Assembly: GCA_030427965.1 (NCBI GenBank)
Contig: JAUICD010000016.1
Coordinates: 1 to 60,710 of the forward strand
Origin: Bdellovibrionia bacterium
GTDB lineage: Bacteria > Bdellovibrionota > Bdellovibrionia > Bdellovibrionales > JAUICD01
Reading direction: 5' to 3'
Length of the DNA: 60,710 bases
Below the pieces are notes generated by a model. It searched no databases and was not told where the DNA came from. It saw only the letters and a program-made list of their open reading frames with translations. Made by a program: the position numbers and the translations under genes. Positions 1 through 9,018 of the stretch are shown piece by piece (positions within the stretch are counted from its first letter, which is position 1; each line of letters starts with the position of its first letter).

Positions 1-966
1 TCCATCTGGTGTACATTTGTGTCTGTCTAAAGTGTATTCCGTATCGATTCGAATGGGCCCATTTGCATATTCAGATTCTTCAATTTCCATGATTCTTCTT
101 ATATCAATAAATGATTCGATCTCTTTTCTGCTAATTGGACGAACATTATTGAAGTGTTGCATGGGTATAAAAACTTGAGTCTCAGACTGCAGATCTAGTG
201 GCCGCTTATCTAGTTTATCAAAAAGGTATTCAACGTTGTTTCCACAGACTCTTCCCACATACTTTTCATTTCGATTTACATGAGGTTGAAGAAAGTGGCC
301 CTTTGGAATGTGTGCAAACCCAAAAACATCTGGCTTGCTGGATGGGTAGGTCCATCTGATATCATCTTCAAGATAGAGGACATCGTACTTCTTGGGAAGA
401 TCCAAGCTTCTGTGGCAAACGTTACCAAAGTAGGATTCATCAACCAAGAGGCTTGGAGTTTTGTAGATTTCCCATATAAATGGGGCTTGTGAGCGTTCTG
501 TGTAAATAACATCTACGTTGGCACGCAGGCATATATTTCCTTTAATTTCAGAGTACGGTGTTTCAAAGAATTGAAGAAGTGTTTTGTTAAATCCAGCAAG
601 CTTCACCAAAGATCCACGAGAAATATATCGATTGGGTTTTTCAGTTTTTTTCCATGAAGGAGCGCCGTAAGACTTGGATCTTTCAACATCGTAATCAGTA
701 GAAAGAGGAGAAATATTCTCTACTGTCCTGTTTTCTTTTTTTATTCTTGAATAGACAGTCTTGTAGAGCTTTTTTTTGTAGGTATAGGGGGCGTAATAAA
801 CCTCTTTCATAAGCTCAGGAGCATTCTCTGATGGGCTATATTTGATAGAGTAATAGGGTGGAATTTTTGTTTCAAATATCCGGCAACCACTGTCGGCGCT
901 AGCTGCGCTGAAAGCGAAAATACCAACTAAAAGCAACGTAATAGGTGAAATCTGATTTTTTGCCAT
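1..966 (-). CDS. Secreted protein of unknown function, 3' end outside the window
   Basis: The reverse strand is open from an ATG at 966 to the left edge, giving at least 322 codons. The start is preceded by a good ribosome binding site (GGAG about 7 bases upstream). The first ~25 residues form a signal peptide (hydrophobic ITLLLVGIFAF followed by SAASA), so the product should be exported. The mature part is rich in Tyr, Lys and charged residues and has several cysteines, but I recognise no domain. It lies downstream of the ATP-grasp gene in the same direction, separated from it by a 42-bp inverted repeat, so co-transcription is possible but doubtful. Confidence 0.75.
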   Translation of the reverse strand, partial: MAKNQISPITLLLVGIFAFSAASADSGCRIFETKIPPYYSIKYSPSENAPELMKEVYYAPYTYKKKLYKTVYSRIKKENRTVENISPLSTDYDVERSKSYGAPSWKKTEKPNRYISRGSLVKLAGFNKTLLQFFETPYSEIKGNICLRANVDVIYTERSQAPFIWEIYKTPSLLVDESYFGNVCHRSLDLPKKYDVLYLEDDIRWTYPSSKPDVFGFAHIPKGHFLQPHVNRNEKYVGRVCGNNVEYLFDKLDKRPLDLQSETQVFIPMQHFNNVRPISRKEIESFIDIRRIMEIEESEYANGPIRIDTEYTLDRHKCTPDG

Positions 967-1095
967 TATGATCTCCTGCTCCCTTATTGGCGAAAAGTGT
1001 GCCCAAGAATAAGGGATGATTAAGATCTCAGGTCCAATAGGTTGAGGGTAGACACTTTTTGGCATAGTGATGTCAGAAAACTATACTCCGGGGCG

Positions 1096-1191
1096 TAGGT
1101 GCCAGGCATATTCTGCGGATGCAGGTCAGCACAAAAGGCGCTAAGTCATCTTTTGTGCTGACCTGCATCCGCAGAATATGCCTGGCACCTA
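1096..1191. repeat. Perfect 42-bp inverted repeat with 12-base loop
   Basis: The arms 1096-1137 and 1150-1191 are exact reverse complements of each other (outer end TAGGTGCCAGGCAT, inner end CAGCACAAAAG), with the loop GCGCTAAGTCAT. The right arm contains the stop codon of the ATP-grasp gene. No T-run follows on either side, so it is not a classical intrinsic terminator. A perfect stem this long suggests a recent palindromic insertion or a selected RNA/DNA structure. Confidence 0.9.
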
Positions 1192-2304
1192 GAGGCTTTT
1201 AACGAGGGCTTTTCTTATGGGTATTCCAGATAGACCTTCAATAAAGAGCCAGGCCCCTGGGCGGTTCATTTCTAGGAAATAGAGCTTACCGCTCTTTGAG
1301 ACAGCAAAGTCGTAACTTCCCATTTTTAAACCGACTTTTTTGTTGAATTTTCGAATCGAAGCTTTTGTTTTTGCATCTAATTGAATTGGGCGATACTTGA
1401 CATTGGCGTAGTCATATTCGCGCCAATCCAATTTAGAAAATTTGTTTTTTTGAGAGTCAATTTCACAGGCCAAAATTTTACCATCTACGTAAACGGCTCG
1501 AACATCTGATTTTTTATCTATATACTTTTGAAAGACAGTTGGTGTCTCTATAATGTTATCCCAATGTTCAGACTTTGGGTCGACCAGTTCTGTACGATAT
1601 GTTTGTGAGTTGTCCCCTTGAAAGACAAGACGATTTGCTAAATCCCTGAATAGAACCTTTCCTTTGTGTTTCTTAAGAAACTTAGTGGCCTCTTTTGGAT
1701 CTTGAGTCAGTTGGGTTTCTGGGACATGAAACCCGCACTCATTTGCAATCTGCACTTCCGCAAGTTTTCTCTGTGAATCATCCAAAATACTTTGTGGGTA
1801 CCCTGGGATCCATTTGGCATTTGGTAAAAAAGCATGAAGATCTAAGACAAGTGACCTCCATCGATTGAGAAATATTTTTTCAACCTTACTAAAAATCTCA
1901 GGTTGTCTTTCAAGCGTTATAAGGCTTGTGGGTGGTTCATAGTAAACAGAATGAATTTTATTGAGAGAGATCGTTTTTTCAGCGACATGGATTTGACCGA
2001 CTAGCCCTCTTGAAGAAAGTTTTAAACTCCATCTTGAGCTTTCGCTAAATTCATCCCAATCGACTCGGACAAAGGCCTTTTTCTGCTCTCTCAGTCCCTC
2101 TGTAAGAGCTCCAATTTCAGCTGAACCATTTCCAATAAGAAGAGTGTAAGGCGCATGTCCAAAGACCTCAGAGGGGCCGTGTAGGGCAAAGGGCATGTCA
2201 GAGACAAACCATTCTGGATGAGCGGGTTCCCATCCCCAATTTTGGGGGTGTGTGGGTTTTGGTTCTGGAGAGTTTCTTAGAAACTCAAGACCGTATAATT
2301 TCAC
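1189..2304 (-). CDS. ATP-grasp ligase, MvdD/RimK-like
   Basis: The 371-residue product looks like the ATP-grasp enzymes that ligate carboxylates to amines (MvdC/MvdD graspetide synthetases and RimK relatives). The C-terminal half carries the diagnostic stretches: FQKYIDKKSDVRAVYVDGK, then IDSQ, a DWREYDY segment, and near the end YFLEMNRPGAW, which matches the metal-binding E-x-N of the ATP-grasp fold. The N-terminal half, with a WEPAHPEWF stretch, is not recognised. The start is a GTG with no clear ribosome binding site. I see no acidic core precursor peptide next to it, so its substrate is unknown; protein-tail modification or a free small molecule are alternatives. Confidence 0.7.
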   Translation of the reverse strand: MKLYGLEFLRNSPEPKPTHPQNWGWEPAHPEWFVSDMPFALHGPSEVFGHAPYTLLIGNGSAEIGALTEGLREQKKAFVRVDWDEFSESSRWSLKLSSRGLVGQIHVAEKTISLNKIHSVYYEPPTSLITLERQPEIFSKVEKIFLNRWRSLVLDLHAFLPNAKWIPGYPQSILDDSQRKLAEVQIANECGFHVPETQLTQDPKEATKFLKKHKGKVLFRDLANRLVFQGDNSQTYRTELVDPKSEHWDNIIETPTVFQKYIDKKSDVRAVYVDGKILACEIDSQKNKFSKLDWREYDYANVKYRPIQLDAKTKASIRKFNKKVGLKMGSYDFAVSKSGKLYFLEMNRPGAWLFIEGLSGIPIRKALVKSL

Positions 2305-2548
2305 GTCAGAGAGTATATGTGTGAAATGAGGGAGCGTCTACAAAGGGTTATAGGGATTGGGGATCTCTTTATTTTGACTAAAAACTTTTAAGATGACTTG
2401 GGATTGTACAGTAAAATTTACTCATCTCAAATTGAGATAGCTTTGGACTGGTTTCGAGATTGCATAAAAGTAAAGTGTGAGTTTTGGATCTTTTGGGGTT
2501 GAGAGATCTTATCTTAAGAGATTTAAAACAAACACCTCCTAGTGGTCT

Positions 2549-2573
2549 GGGGCGGATGGGCCGCCCCTTTTTT
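2549..2573 (+). terminator. Intrinsic terminator-like hairpin, plus-strand orientation
   Basis: GGGGCGG (2549-2555) pairs with CCGCCCC (2561-2567) around ATGGG and is followed by six Ts on the plus strand. Both neighbouring genes run on the minus strand, where the stem is preceded by As but not followed by Ts. It would stop plus-strand readthrough; its effect on mrcB transcripts is unclear. Confidence 0.6.
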
Positions 2574-2595
2574 ATAAAGACAGTTTTTGAAAACC

Positions 2596-4911
2596 TCAAT
2601 AATCTTGCGTTTTAAAAATCAACTCAATTGACTCAATGGGTTTTTTAGGATCATCGGGTATACCAAGTGCCACTTGAGTTGCAATATCCACGCTTCTTTT
2701 TTCAACGCCTTCTGGAAGAGTGAAATCAATTGGTGGAAATTGAGAGGCATAGGCTTTCATGTACTCTGTCCAAATGGGCAGTGCACCTGTTGCACCAGTC
2801 AATCCATGTGGAGTGTTGTCATCATATCCCACCCAAACTGTCGTAGTATGCAGTGGTGTGAATCCAGAAAACCAAGCATCTTTGGTGTCACTTGTGGTTC
2901 CAGTTTTGCCTGCAGCAGGGTGAGTAAACCCCAATTTACGAGCCAGTGCTCCTGTGCCATTTTCAATAACTTGTTTCATCATCCCAACCAAAACTGCAGT
3001 TGCCTGCGGGTCCACGACTGGAAGTGGGTCCACAACGTGGCGGTAAACGACGTCACCGTCAAAGGTTTCAAGTCTTCGAATCAAAGTTAAAGGTGTGTGT
3101 AGGCCCATACGTGAAATTGTTGTGTAGACTTGAAGAACTTCTTTTGGAGAGAGCTCAACGGCTCCCAATGTCAGAGAGGGAAGGGCTTGGATTTTTGAGT
3201 TTCTTAAGCCCAACGCATGTGCTGTTTCAACCACTTCATCAAGTCCCGCTTTAAGTCCAAGCCTGGCTGTTGCACTGTTGAGTGAGCTTTTCAATGCAAA
3301 AAACATAGGGACCATATCATAGTGTTTGCCTTCGTAATTTCTTGGGGACCAACTTTGTCCTTCGTACTCAACAGTAAATCTTGAATCATCAAGAAGCGTA
3401 AATGGATCAAAGGGTCGTCCGTTGTCAGTGACAGTTTCTAGAGCTGAAAGGTAGACAACAGGTTTAATGATAGAGCCAATCTGGCGTTTGCTCTGTGTTG
3501 CACGGTTGAATTGAGAGAGCTTAAATCTTTTTCCTCCCACAAGAGCTTCTACAAACCCCGTTGTGGGGTCAGCTGATATTAAAGCGCCTTGGAGTTCTTT
3601 GCCCTCTTCTTTTTTCTTTTTCAATGACTTGTACCATGATTCAAGTTTTTCAATTCCACTTGTAACAGCTTTTTGAGCAGCCTTTTGAGCTTGTATGTTC
3701 AACGTCGTAAAAATCTTAAGTCCGTTTTCAGTGTTGACTCCTAGTTCACTGACTTGCGCACGTACAGCTTCGACAAAATACGGAGCAGGCTCTCTGAGTG
3801 CAAATTTTGAAGACTTTGGTAAGGGGGCTTCGTATGCAGACCTGGCATCAAATTGAGAGATGATTTCAAGCTCTACCATTCGGTCTAATACTTTCTTTCG
3901 TCGACTTTTTGCTCTTTCGGGATGTCGGAAAGGATTGTAGAGACCTGGGCTATTTACGATGGCAGCAAGGAGTGCGCATTGGGGGAGATTTAAATCTTCA
4001 ATAGGGATACCGAAGTAGTACTTGGATGCAGCTCCATAGCCGCGAATTTCAAAAGGTCCAAGTTGCCCCATGTAAATAACATTGAGATAGGTTTCTAAGA
4101 TTTCATCTTTTGTGGCTCGGTTTTCCAGTAAGAAAGCCATAGCCATTTCTGTGACTTTTCTCTTTATTGTTCTTTCACTTGTAAGAAAATAGTTCTTTAC
4201 AAGTTGTTGAGTGATGGTGCTTCCCCCCTGAGCAATTCTTCCTGATCGGATGTTTCGGATAAGTGCTCGAAAAATCCCTGTCGCACTGACACCTTGATGT
4301 TCCAAAAATTGGGAATCTTCAATGGCAAGAAGCCCATTGAGACAGAGGGCTGGTGTCTCTCCTAGATCAATCACTCGGCGCCAAATGGGCTTATCACCGT
4401 AATACTGGGCAAACATTTCAGGCTCTAACTCAATGACAGTTTTAGGTTGTGGTGGATTTCCAGAATAAACTTCATAAACGATATCGTTTGCACCAAATGC
4501 TATGACGTGAATCTTTGTGTCCAATTCATCTAAAATTCCAAGTCGCTTAAACGCCAGACAGTGCTCAGTATCTCTAATAAATTCGCGTTGTAGTTTTTCT
4601 TGGCAAAGATCGGCATTCCAACGAACATAGTCACCAGGAGAAATAGCTTGTTTTGGTTTTCGTTGACGATAGTTCAGGCGATTTAGAATTTGAAGAATAT
4701 GATCTTCTTTGATTTTTTGACCTTTAAAGACTTTTTCAGGGTTTGAGTAATACTCAACAGGCGAGGTAAATTTCTTTGCTTTCAATCTTTCAGAAATGGT
4801 TTTGTCCAATTGAAAAAACCAAACAAATGTGACACCAAGGATGATCACGAGCGTCACAAGCGTAGTGATTAGAAATGTCTTCAATCTTTGAGAATTCATG
4901 CGGCTTGACAA
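2596..4911 (-). CDS. mrcB: Class A penicillin-binding protein 1B
   Basis: A 771-residue bifunctional peptidoglycan synthase anchored in the inner membrane (hydrophobic segment ~residues 12-33). A UB2H-like region (~45-120) points to the PBP1B type. The glycosyltransferase (GT51) domain starts at E198-D199 in AIEDSQFLEHQG and includes GGSTITQQLVKN. The transpeptidase domain has the three active-site motifs: S480-IIK, S543-L-N and K669-T-G-T. It polymerises lipid II glycan and cross-links stem peptides in the periplasm. The TTG start at 4911 and an ATG at 4899 are both possible; neither has a clear ribosome binding site. It is divergent from the DUF507 genes. Confidence 0.93.
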   Translation of the reverse strand: MSSRMNSQRLKTFLITTLVTLVIILGVTFVWFFQLDKTISERLKAKKFTSPVEYYSNPEKVFKGQKIKEDHILQILNRLNYRQRKPKQAISPGDYVRWNADLCQEKLQREFIRDTEHCLAFKRLGILDELDTKIHVIAFGANDIVYEVYSGNPPQPKTVIELEPEMFAQYYGDKPIWRRVIDLGETPALCLNGLLAIEDSQFLEHQGVSATGIFRALIRNIRSGRIAQGGSTITQQLVKNYFLTSERTIKRKVTEMAMAFLLENRATKDEILETYLNVIYMGQLGPFEIRGYGAASKYYFGIPIEDLNLPQCALLAAIVNSPGLYNPFRHPERAKSRRKKVLDRMVELEIISQFDARSAYEAPLPKSSKFALREPAPYFVEAVRAQVSELGVNTENGLKIFTTLNIQAQKAAQKAVTSGIEKLESWYKSLKKKKEEGKELQGALISADPTTGFVEALVGGKRFKLSQFNRATQSKRQIGSIIKPVVYLSALETVTDNGRPFDPFTLLDDSRFTVEYEGQSWSPRNYEGKHYDMVPMFFALKSSLNSATARLGLKAGLDEVVETAHALGLRNSKIQALPSLTLGAVELSPKEVLQVYTTISRMGLHTPLTLIRRLETFDGDVVYRHVVDPLPVVDPQATAVLVGMMKQVIENGTGALARKLGFTHPAAGKTGTTSDTKDAWFSGFTPLHTTTVWVGYDDNTPHGLTGATGALPIWTEYMKAYASQFPPIDFTLPEGVEKRSVDIATQVALGIPDDPKKPIESIELIFKTQDY

Positions 4912-4940
4912 TAGTGGTAAGGGAGAATTTAGTCAAAGAT

Positions 4941-5222
4941 ATGAAATTGACAAAAATTCAAATTGAGCGATTGGTTCGTAAAATTTTTGATGAGTTGGCG
5001 GCCAATAAAATTGTCACTTATAAATCTCCTGAAGAAAAAGTGATTCTAAGAGCGATCGAATACATATCAGCAGATTATGATAAAGAGCGTGAACTAGAAC
5101 GTGACGCAAGAAAGATGTTAGAAGACATTGAGCGACAGCACACGACGGGTGAGTTGGATCGGCATAAGATGTTGCAAATGATAAAAAGAAAGCTTGCTGA
5201 GGAAAGGAAGATAATTCTGTGA
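4941..5222 (+). CDS. DUF507 family protein, first of a tandem pair
   Basis: A 93-residue protein starting MKLTKIQIERLVRKIF, rich in charged helices (DYDKERELERDARKMLEDIE), matching the DUF507 pattern known mainly from deltaproteobacteria-like lineages. The function is unknown. The ATG at 4941 is chosen because the family begins at this MKLT; an upstream in-frame start at 4875 would overlap the mrcB start. A GGGAGA lies ~14 bases upstream. It overlaps the next gene by four bases (GTGA), so the two are translationally coupled. Confidence 0.75.
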   Translation: MKLTKIQIERLVRKIFDELAANKIVTYKSPEEKVILRAIEYISADYDKERELERDARKMLEDIERQHTTGELDRHKMLQMIKRKLAEERKIIL

Positions 5223-5494
5223 TTTCTCCAGATCGGCAAAACCATTTTGCCCACTTAATCATCGATGGTGTTTGGAAAGATGACCTTGTTGATTATATCG
5301 ACGAGGATCGCGCGTTCAGAGTCGCTAAACGGGTTATAAGTGCGTTTGTGGATGAAGTCGATATTGTCGATGATTTGGTTCGAAAAAAGCTGTATTCCAT
5401 GCAGCGAACTATTTTAGAGGGTACAGATGAGTGGAATGCCCTCTATGAAAAGTTCTATCAAGAAGAGTTAAGAAGAAGAGGTCATTCCGATTGA
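5219..5494 (+). CDS. DUF507 family protein, second of a tandem pair
   Basis: A 91-residue protein with a GTG start overlapping the stop of the preceding gene. It shares the helical, acidic character of DUF507 proteins (DEVDIVDDLVRKKLYSMQRT) and ends in a basic RRRGHSD tail. Tandem DUF507 genes as a two-gene operon are a recurring arrangement, which suggests that the products act together; the role is not known. The gene is followed by ~130 bases before the outer-membrane protein gene. Confidence 0.7.
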   Translation: MISPDRQNHFAHLIIDGVWKDDLVDYIDEDRAFRVAKRVISAFVDEVDIVDDLVRKKLYSMQRTILEGTDEWNALYEKFYQEELRRRGHSD

Positions 5495-5628
5495 GTTTTC
5501 ATCTAGGCCAAAGGCTTGAAAACAAAGTGCGTCATCCGTGTATTGTAATGTATGGCAACGTAGTGTTTTAATTGACTTGAACGTCACCTTCTAGACTGAT
5601 GAGGTCTTTGAGGTGAAGGAGACATCCA

Positions 5629-7011
5629 ATGAGAATTTCTCTGATTTTTGGAAGTTTGCTAGCGTTAACTTTGGTCGCTTTGACGGCAGCTGGCGCAGAT
5701 CTAAACTGGAAAGGTCGTTACAACTTGGAGGGTGTGCTTATTAAAGGCGCTCCCCTTACAGGTAAAACCGAGCGATCTTACATGCAACACCACTTAATAT
5801 TGGAACCCAAAATTGTTGCCTCAGATGGTGTCAACATTTATGGGCGCTTTGATATTTTAAACAACGATTACTCAGATAGCCTTGGATATAAGGGTGGTGA
5901 GTTTTTTGGTAAGGTTGGAACTGCTAAGGGAACATCTACTGAAACGGAAGCTCCTGAAACTTTTGAAGCAACACTTGTTTATCTAGCCTGGATTCATGAA
6001 TTTGGAAGCTTCATAGGTGGACGTTTTCCAATGGAATTTGGATTGGGCTTAACAAAGAATGCAGGTACTGGAGCATTTGATCACTACCTCGATTCAATGG
6101 ACGGAATTGGTTATAAAATTGTCATGGGAAATCTTTATTTCCTACCAATGTATGGAAAGTACCGTGAGGGTGTATTGAATGATGAGGATGAGATCTATCA
6201 ATACTTCTTTCAACTTCAATATGAAAATGCAGACACCGAACTTGAAATGGGTTTGATGTATGATGCACGCGTTGCAACTCGAGGCGGAAATGACTCTGTA
6301 GGCGGGATGTATGACCCGACATCTGCTGGAACGATTGTTGGAGATTTTCATTCTGACATTGTTGGAATTTATGCCCAAAAACATTGGGGAACGTTACGTC
6401 TAGGGTTTGAGGCGAACTTCCATACGGGCGAAACGGGAATCGAAAACACAGATGGTGATCAAATCAAAATCAACAGTTTTGGTATGGCACTTGAGCTAGC
6501 ATCAGAACCTGAAAATAGTGCGTTCCATTGGTCTTTTATGGCTGGATATATGACGGGTGATGATCCTGAAACCGAAGATCTCTACGAGGGGTTTTTAGCA
6601 GACAGAAACTATGACATTGCAATGCTTATGTTCAATCACCCGATTGGAAACGTGGATGCAACTGGTAGCTCATCTGCTTATCTCAATACTGCGTCTGGCT
6701 TAACTAAGAGACATGAACTTCCAGATGTGGATTATCTGACAAATGCTTACTATCTAGCGCCAGAGGTGCGTTGGGTTGTTTCAGAAGACTGGTCTCTTTA
6801 TTCCAAATTGATTTGGGCGAATTTAGTTGTTTCCCAAGACACGGATGATGATGACGTCAATTTGGGAACAGAGGTGGATCTTGGGACTCAGTTTAAGCCT
6901 CATAAGAATCTCACGTGGGGGATTGATGTGGGCCTCTTGTTTCCAGGAACACTTTATGAAGACAAAAATTTTGCATACGGAATTCAAACTCGCGCTGCTA
7001 TAAGCTTTTGA
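5629..7011 (+). CDS. Outer-membrane beta-barrel protein
   Basis: A 460-residue exported protein with signal peptide MRISLIFGSLLALTLVALTA and an AAGA cleavage region. The mature part alternates short Tyr/Phe-rich strands with acidic loops (for example DTDDDDVNLGTEVDLG) and ends in a strand with terminal Phe (TRAAISF), the usual outer-membrane insertion signal. Length and strand count suggest a barrel of roughly 16 or more strands, but the substrate is unknown. The ribosome binding site GAAGGAGA precedes the ATG by 7-8 bases. A strong terminator follows, so it is probably monocistronic. Confidence 0.75.
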   Translation: MRISLIFGSLLALTLVALTAAGADLNWKGRYNLEGVLIKGAPLTGKTERSYMQHHLILEPKIVASDGVNIYGRFDILNNDYSDSLGYKGGEFFGKVGTAKGTSTETEAPETFEATLVYLAWIHEFGSFIGGRFPMEFGLGLTKNAGTGAFDHYLDSMDGIGYKIVMGNLYFLPMYGKYREGVLNDEDEIYQYFFQLQYENADTELEMGLMYDARVATRGGNDSVGGMYDPTSAGTIVGDFHSDIVGIYAQKHWGTLRLGFEANFHTGETGIENTDGDQIKINSFGMALELASEPENSAFHWSFMAGYMTGDDPETEDLYEGFLADRNYDIAMLMFNHPIGNVDATGSSSAYLNTASGLTKRHELPDVDYLTNAYYLAPEVRWVVSEDWSLYSKLIWANLVVSQDTDDDDVNLGTEVDLGTQFKPHKNLTWGIDVGLLFPGTLYEDKNFAYGIQTRAAISF

Positions 7012-7089
7012 TTTCATCGTGATGGCAACTTGTACGGCATCTTAGGGTCATCATAGACGCAACTGAGACGGCGAGTAGCAGAGCAGGGC

Positions 7090-7115
7090 CCCGGGGAGTG
7101 ATCCCCGGGTTTTTT
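7090..7115 (+). terminator. Rho-independent terminator
   Basis: CCCGGGGA (7090-7097) pairs perfectly with TCCCCGGG (7102-7109) around the tetraloop GTGA, followed by TTTTTT. It lies ~80 bases after the outer-membrane protein stop. Confidence 0.92.
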
Positions 7116-7253
7116 GTAACCTTTTCCAATTTCAATTCAATATTTCCGATCTGGTTTCAATTTGGTACCTATTCAAACGTTACTGCAGGTTCATTTACGT
7201 ATTGAGGGTTAAGATCTGAATCTGCTGGGCTTATTTAAGAGTGGGGTATAAAA

Positions 7254-7862
7254 ATGATGAGGGTGATTCAGGGGACTGTCTTTTTGGCTGTCGTATTGGG
7301 ATCTTTGTATCTCGATGCCAAAATTGTTAAGCCAGCTAAGTATTGCCAAATACATCTGATAAGTGAAGAGTCTCAACTTCGTGAAGTGTTTCCTGAAACA
7401 CGTGGATTTCATTTTTTCTTTCATGTTGAAAATGCAAGAGAGTTTCGAGAAAAAATTCGAAATAACTCTCAAGAGAGTTGGGAGCGTATCCACAATGAAG
7501 TGAGTCGTTTTCGAAAAAGCTGGCTAAGGGTAAGTCTAAATCACACAATTTGGGATTTTTTGGGGAGTGAGGTTTATGCAACATTCAGTGGTCGTAAGGT
7601 CATTTACCAAAGTGTAGATGATAATAATCCGTATTCTATAGTTGAAGACCCGGTGGGGCATTACTTCCGAATTCGAATAAAAGGTATTCATAAAAATGAC
7701 AAATATCAGTATCCCTACGTTGACCTCAAGGGCCGAGTCTATAGAAAAAGAAAAGTGAAGTTTGGTGAATTCCAGCAATCGACTCATTTTGATTATTCAG
7801 GTGAAGTGGATGAAGAGAGACTGGAGCGCCATCCAATGTTTCATATGGATGATGCGGGTTAG
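7254..7862 (+). CDS. Exported protein of unknown function
   Basis: A 202-residue protein with an N-terminal hydrophobic stretch (VIQGTVFLAVVLGSLYL) that could be a signal peptide or anchor. The rest is basic and aromatic with a conserved-looking core (NPYSIVEDPVGHYFRIR, YPYVDLKGRVYRKRKV). No family is recognised. The start ATGATG follows AGTGGGG, a weak ribosome binding site. It stands alone between the terminator at 7090-7115 and a convergent gene. Confidence 0.55.
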   Translation: MMRVIQGTVFLAVVLGSLYLDAKIVKPAKYCQIHLISEESQLREVFPETRGFHFFFHVENAREFREKIRNNSQESWERIHNEVSRFRKSWLRVSLNHTIWDFLGSEVYATFSGRKVIYQSVDDNNPYSIVEDPVGHYFRIRIKGIHKNDKYQYPYVDLKGRVYRKRKVKFGEFQQSTHFDYSGEVDEERLERHPMFHMDDAG

Positions 7863-7947
7863 AAGTGTTTGAGTCAGTTTAAAAATCAAAACAAAGCTGC
7901 CGTTGAAAGTAAACCAGCGGCAACCTGACAATTAAAATACTAAGCTA

Positions 7948-8616
7948 TCAATTCTTGCTGTTTTCAGAGTTGTTCATTAGGTTTTTAATTCCTTTTTCTA
8001 TGACCCAACCCTTTCTACGGGAAACTTCTTCAAGTTTAGCTTGGGGGTCATCGCCATTGAGTAAGCGAGCAATTACATTTCGTGCAAATTTCCCAGCAGC
8101 TATTTTACGTCCAACCACTGTTGGTGATCGAACAATGTCAAAAGCTGCTGCGACTGGGAATCGCATTCCTCGGTACCAACCTGGAGCATTGTCCTTGAGG
8201 TTGTTTGATGAAAATTCAGTGATTCCAAGTTCCGATCTTCTTACTTTTGCAATGGATTTTTGAAGTGCCTTGATTTGTTCCTCTGTATTTTCGACTCTTC
8301 CAATTTCATGTAGGGTAGGGGAATACTCAATTTCTTGTTCTGATGTGTAATGAGTTGTTTGAGGAGGTTGTGACATAAAGGTGACAATTGAAATTTGTGA
8401 ACACTCACTGTCTTCATTTACTATGCAGATAGCTACAATTTTTTTGCCGCGAGCATGCCATGGGCCAATTGCGTCTCTTCCAGAATAGTGGAAATCAGTG
8501 ATTTCAATTGATTCCCCAATTTGGTTTTCTAGTTGGAAATCATCACTAGTGAGGCCTGCCGATGCCAGAATAGTTAAGGCTGCAGATAAGATGATCGTTT
8601 TTAAGTTGAATTTCAT
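7948..8616 (-). CDS. Exported protein of unknown function
   Basis: A 222-residue protein with signal peptide MKFNLKTIILSAALTILASAG and an excellent ribosome binding site (AAGGGAGGAG) before the ATG at 8616. The mature part has two cysteines close together (CIVNEDSEC), a region of charged helices and a basic C-terminal third (SRRKGWVIEKGIKN). I do not recognise it. It is convergent with the gene ending at 7862 and appears monocistronic. Confidence 0.6.
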   Translation of the reverse strand: MKFNLKTIILSAALTILASAGLTSDDFQLENQIGESIEITDFHYSGRDAIGPWHARGKKIVAICIVNEDSECSQISIVTFMSQPPQTTHYTSEQEIEYSPTLHEIGRVENTEEQIKALQKSIAKVRRSELGITEFSSNNLKDNAPGWYRGMRFPVAAAFDIVRSPTVVGRKIAAGKFARNVIARLLNGDDPQAKLEEVSRRKGWVIEKGIKNLMNNSENSKN

Positions 8617-8956
8617 GTCTCCTCCCTTGAGTGAGTTTTATTCATAGTATCCCCTCAGGGTTTTAAAGCGAGTGGGTTGTACTAAAGTTTAAGATACGTG
8701 AAAAGCAATACATGTTTTGTGCCAATACTTACTAATTTAGAGATTTTGAAAAAAGAGGCTTTATTGCTCCAGGTTTGTTTTTAGTTCAGAAATTGTGATT
8801 TTTTTGGCATTATTTTTTTAGTGGTAACGAGTTTCTTTCATAGGATAGGAATATTTTTCATTGAAATTTTCAATTGTATTTGATGCTGATTGAATCGTCA
8901 TTTTCTGTATACAGGCGTACGCAGAATTGCATGAACCTCCCTGTTTTTAGACATAA
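8617..8956. other. Gap with no gene seen
   Basis: This AT-rich interval must hold the promoter of the exported protein that starts at 8616. I see no convincing coding frame or RNA gene in it. Confidence 0.5.
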
Positions 8957-8992
8957 ATAAAAAAGCCGACTCTAAAAATAGAATCGGCTTAA
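8957..8992 (-). terminator. Rho-independent terminator, minus strand
   Basis: On the minus strand AAGCCGATTCTA pairs with TAGAGTCGGCTT (one G-T type mismatch) around a short T loop and runs into TTTTATTT. It lies just after the stop of the coiled-coil exported protein gene. Confidence 0.85.
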
Positions 8993-9018
8993 GGGAGAGA
9001 GAGTTTTCTAGAGTAAGA

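Noticed and set aside
2378..2599. A 73-residue frame between mrcB and the ATP-grasp gene, considered as a graspetide precursor
   Set aside because: It is basic, has no acidic core or repeat motif, lacks a ribosome binding site and spans the terminator-like hairpin.
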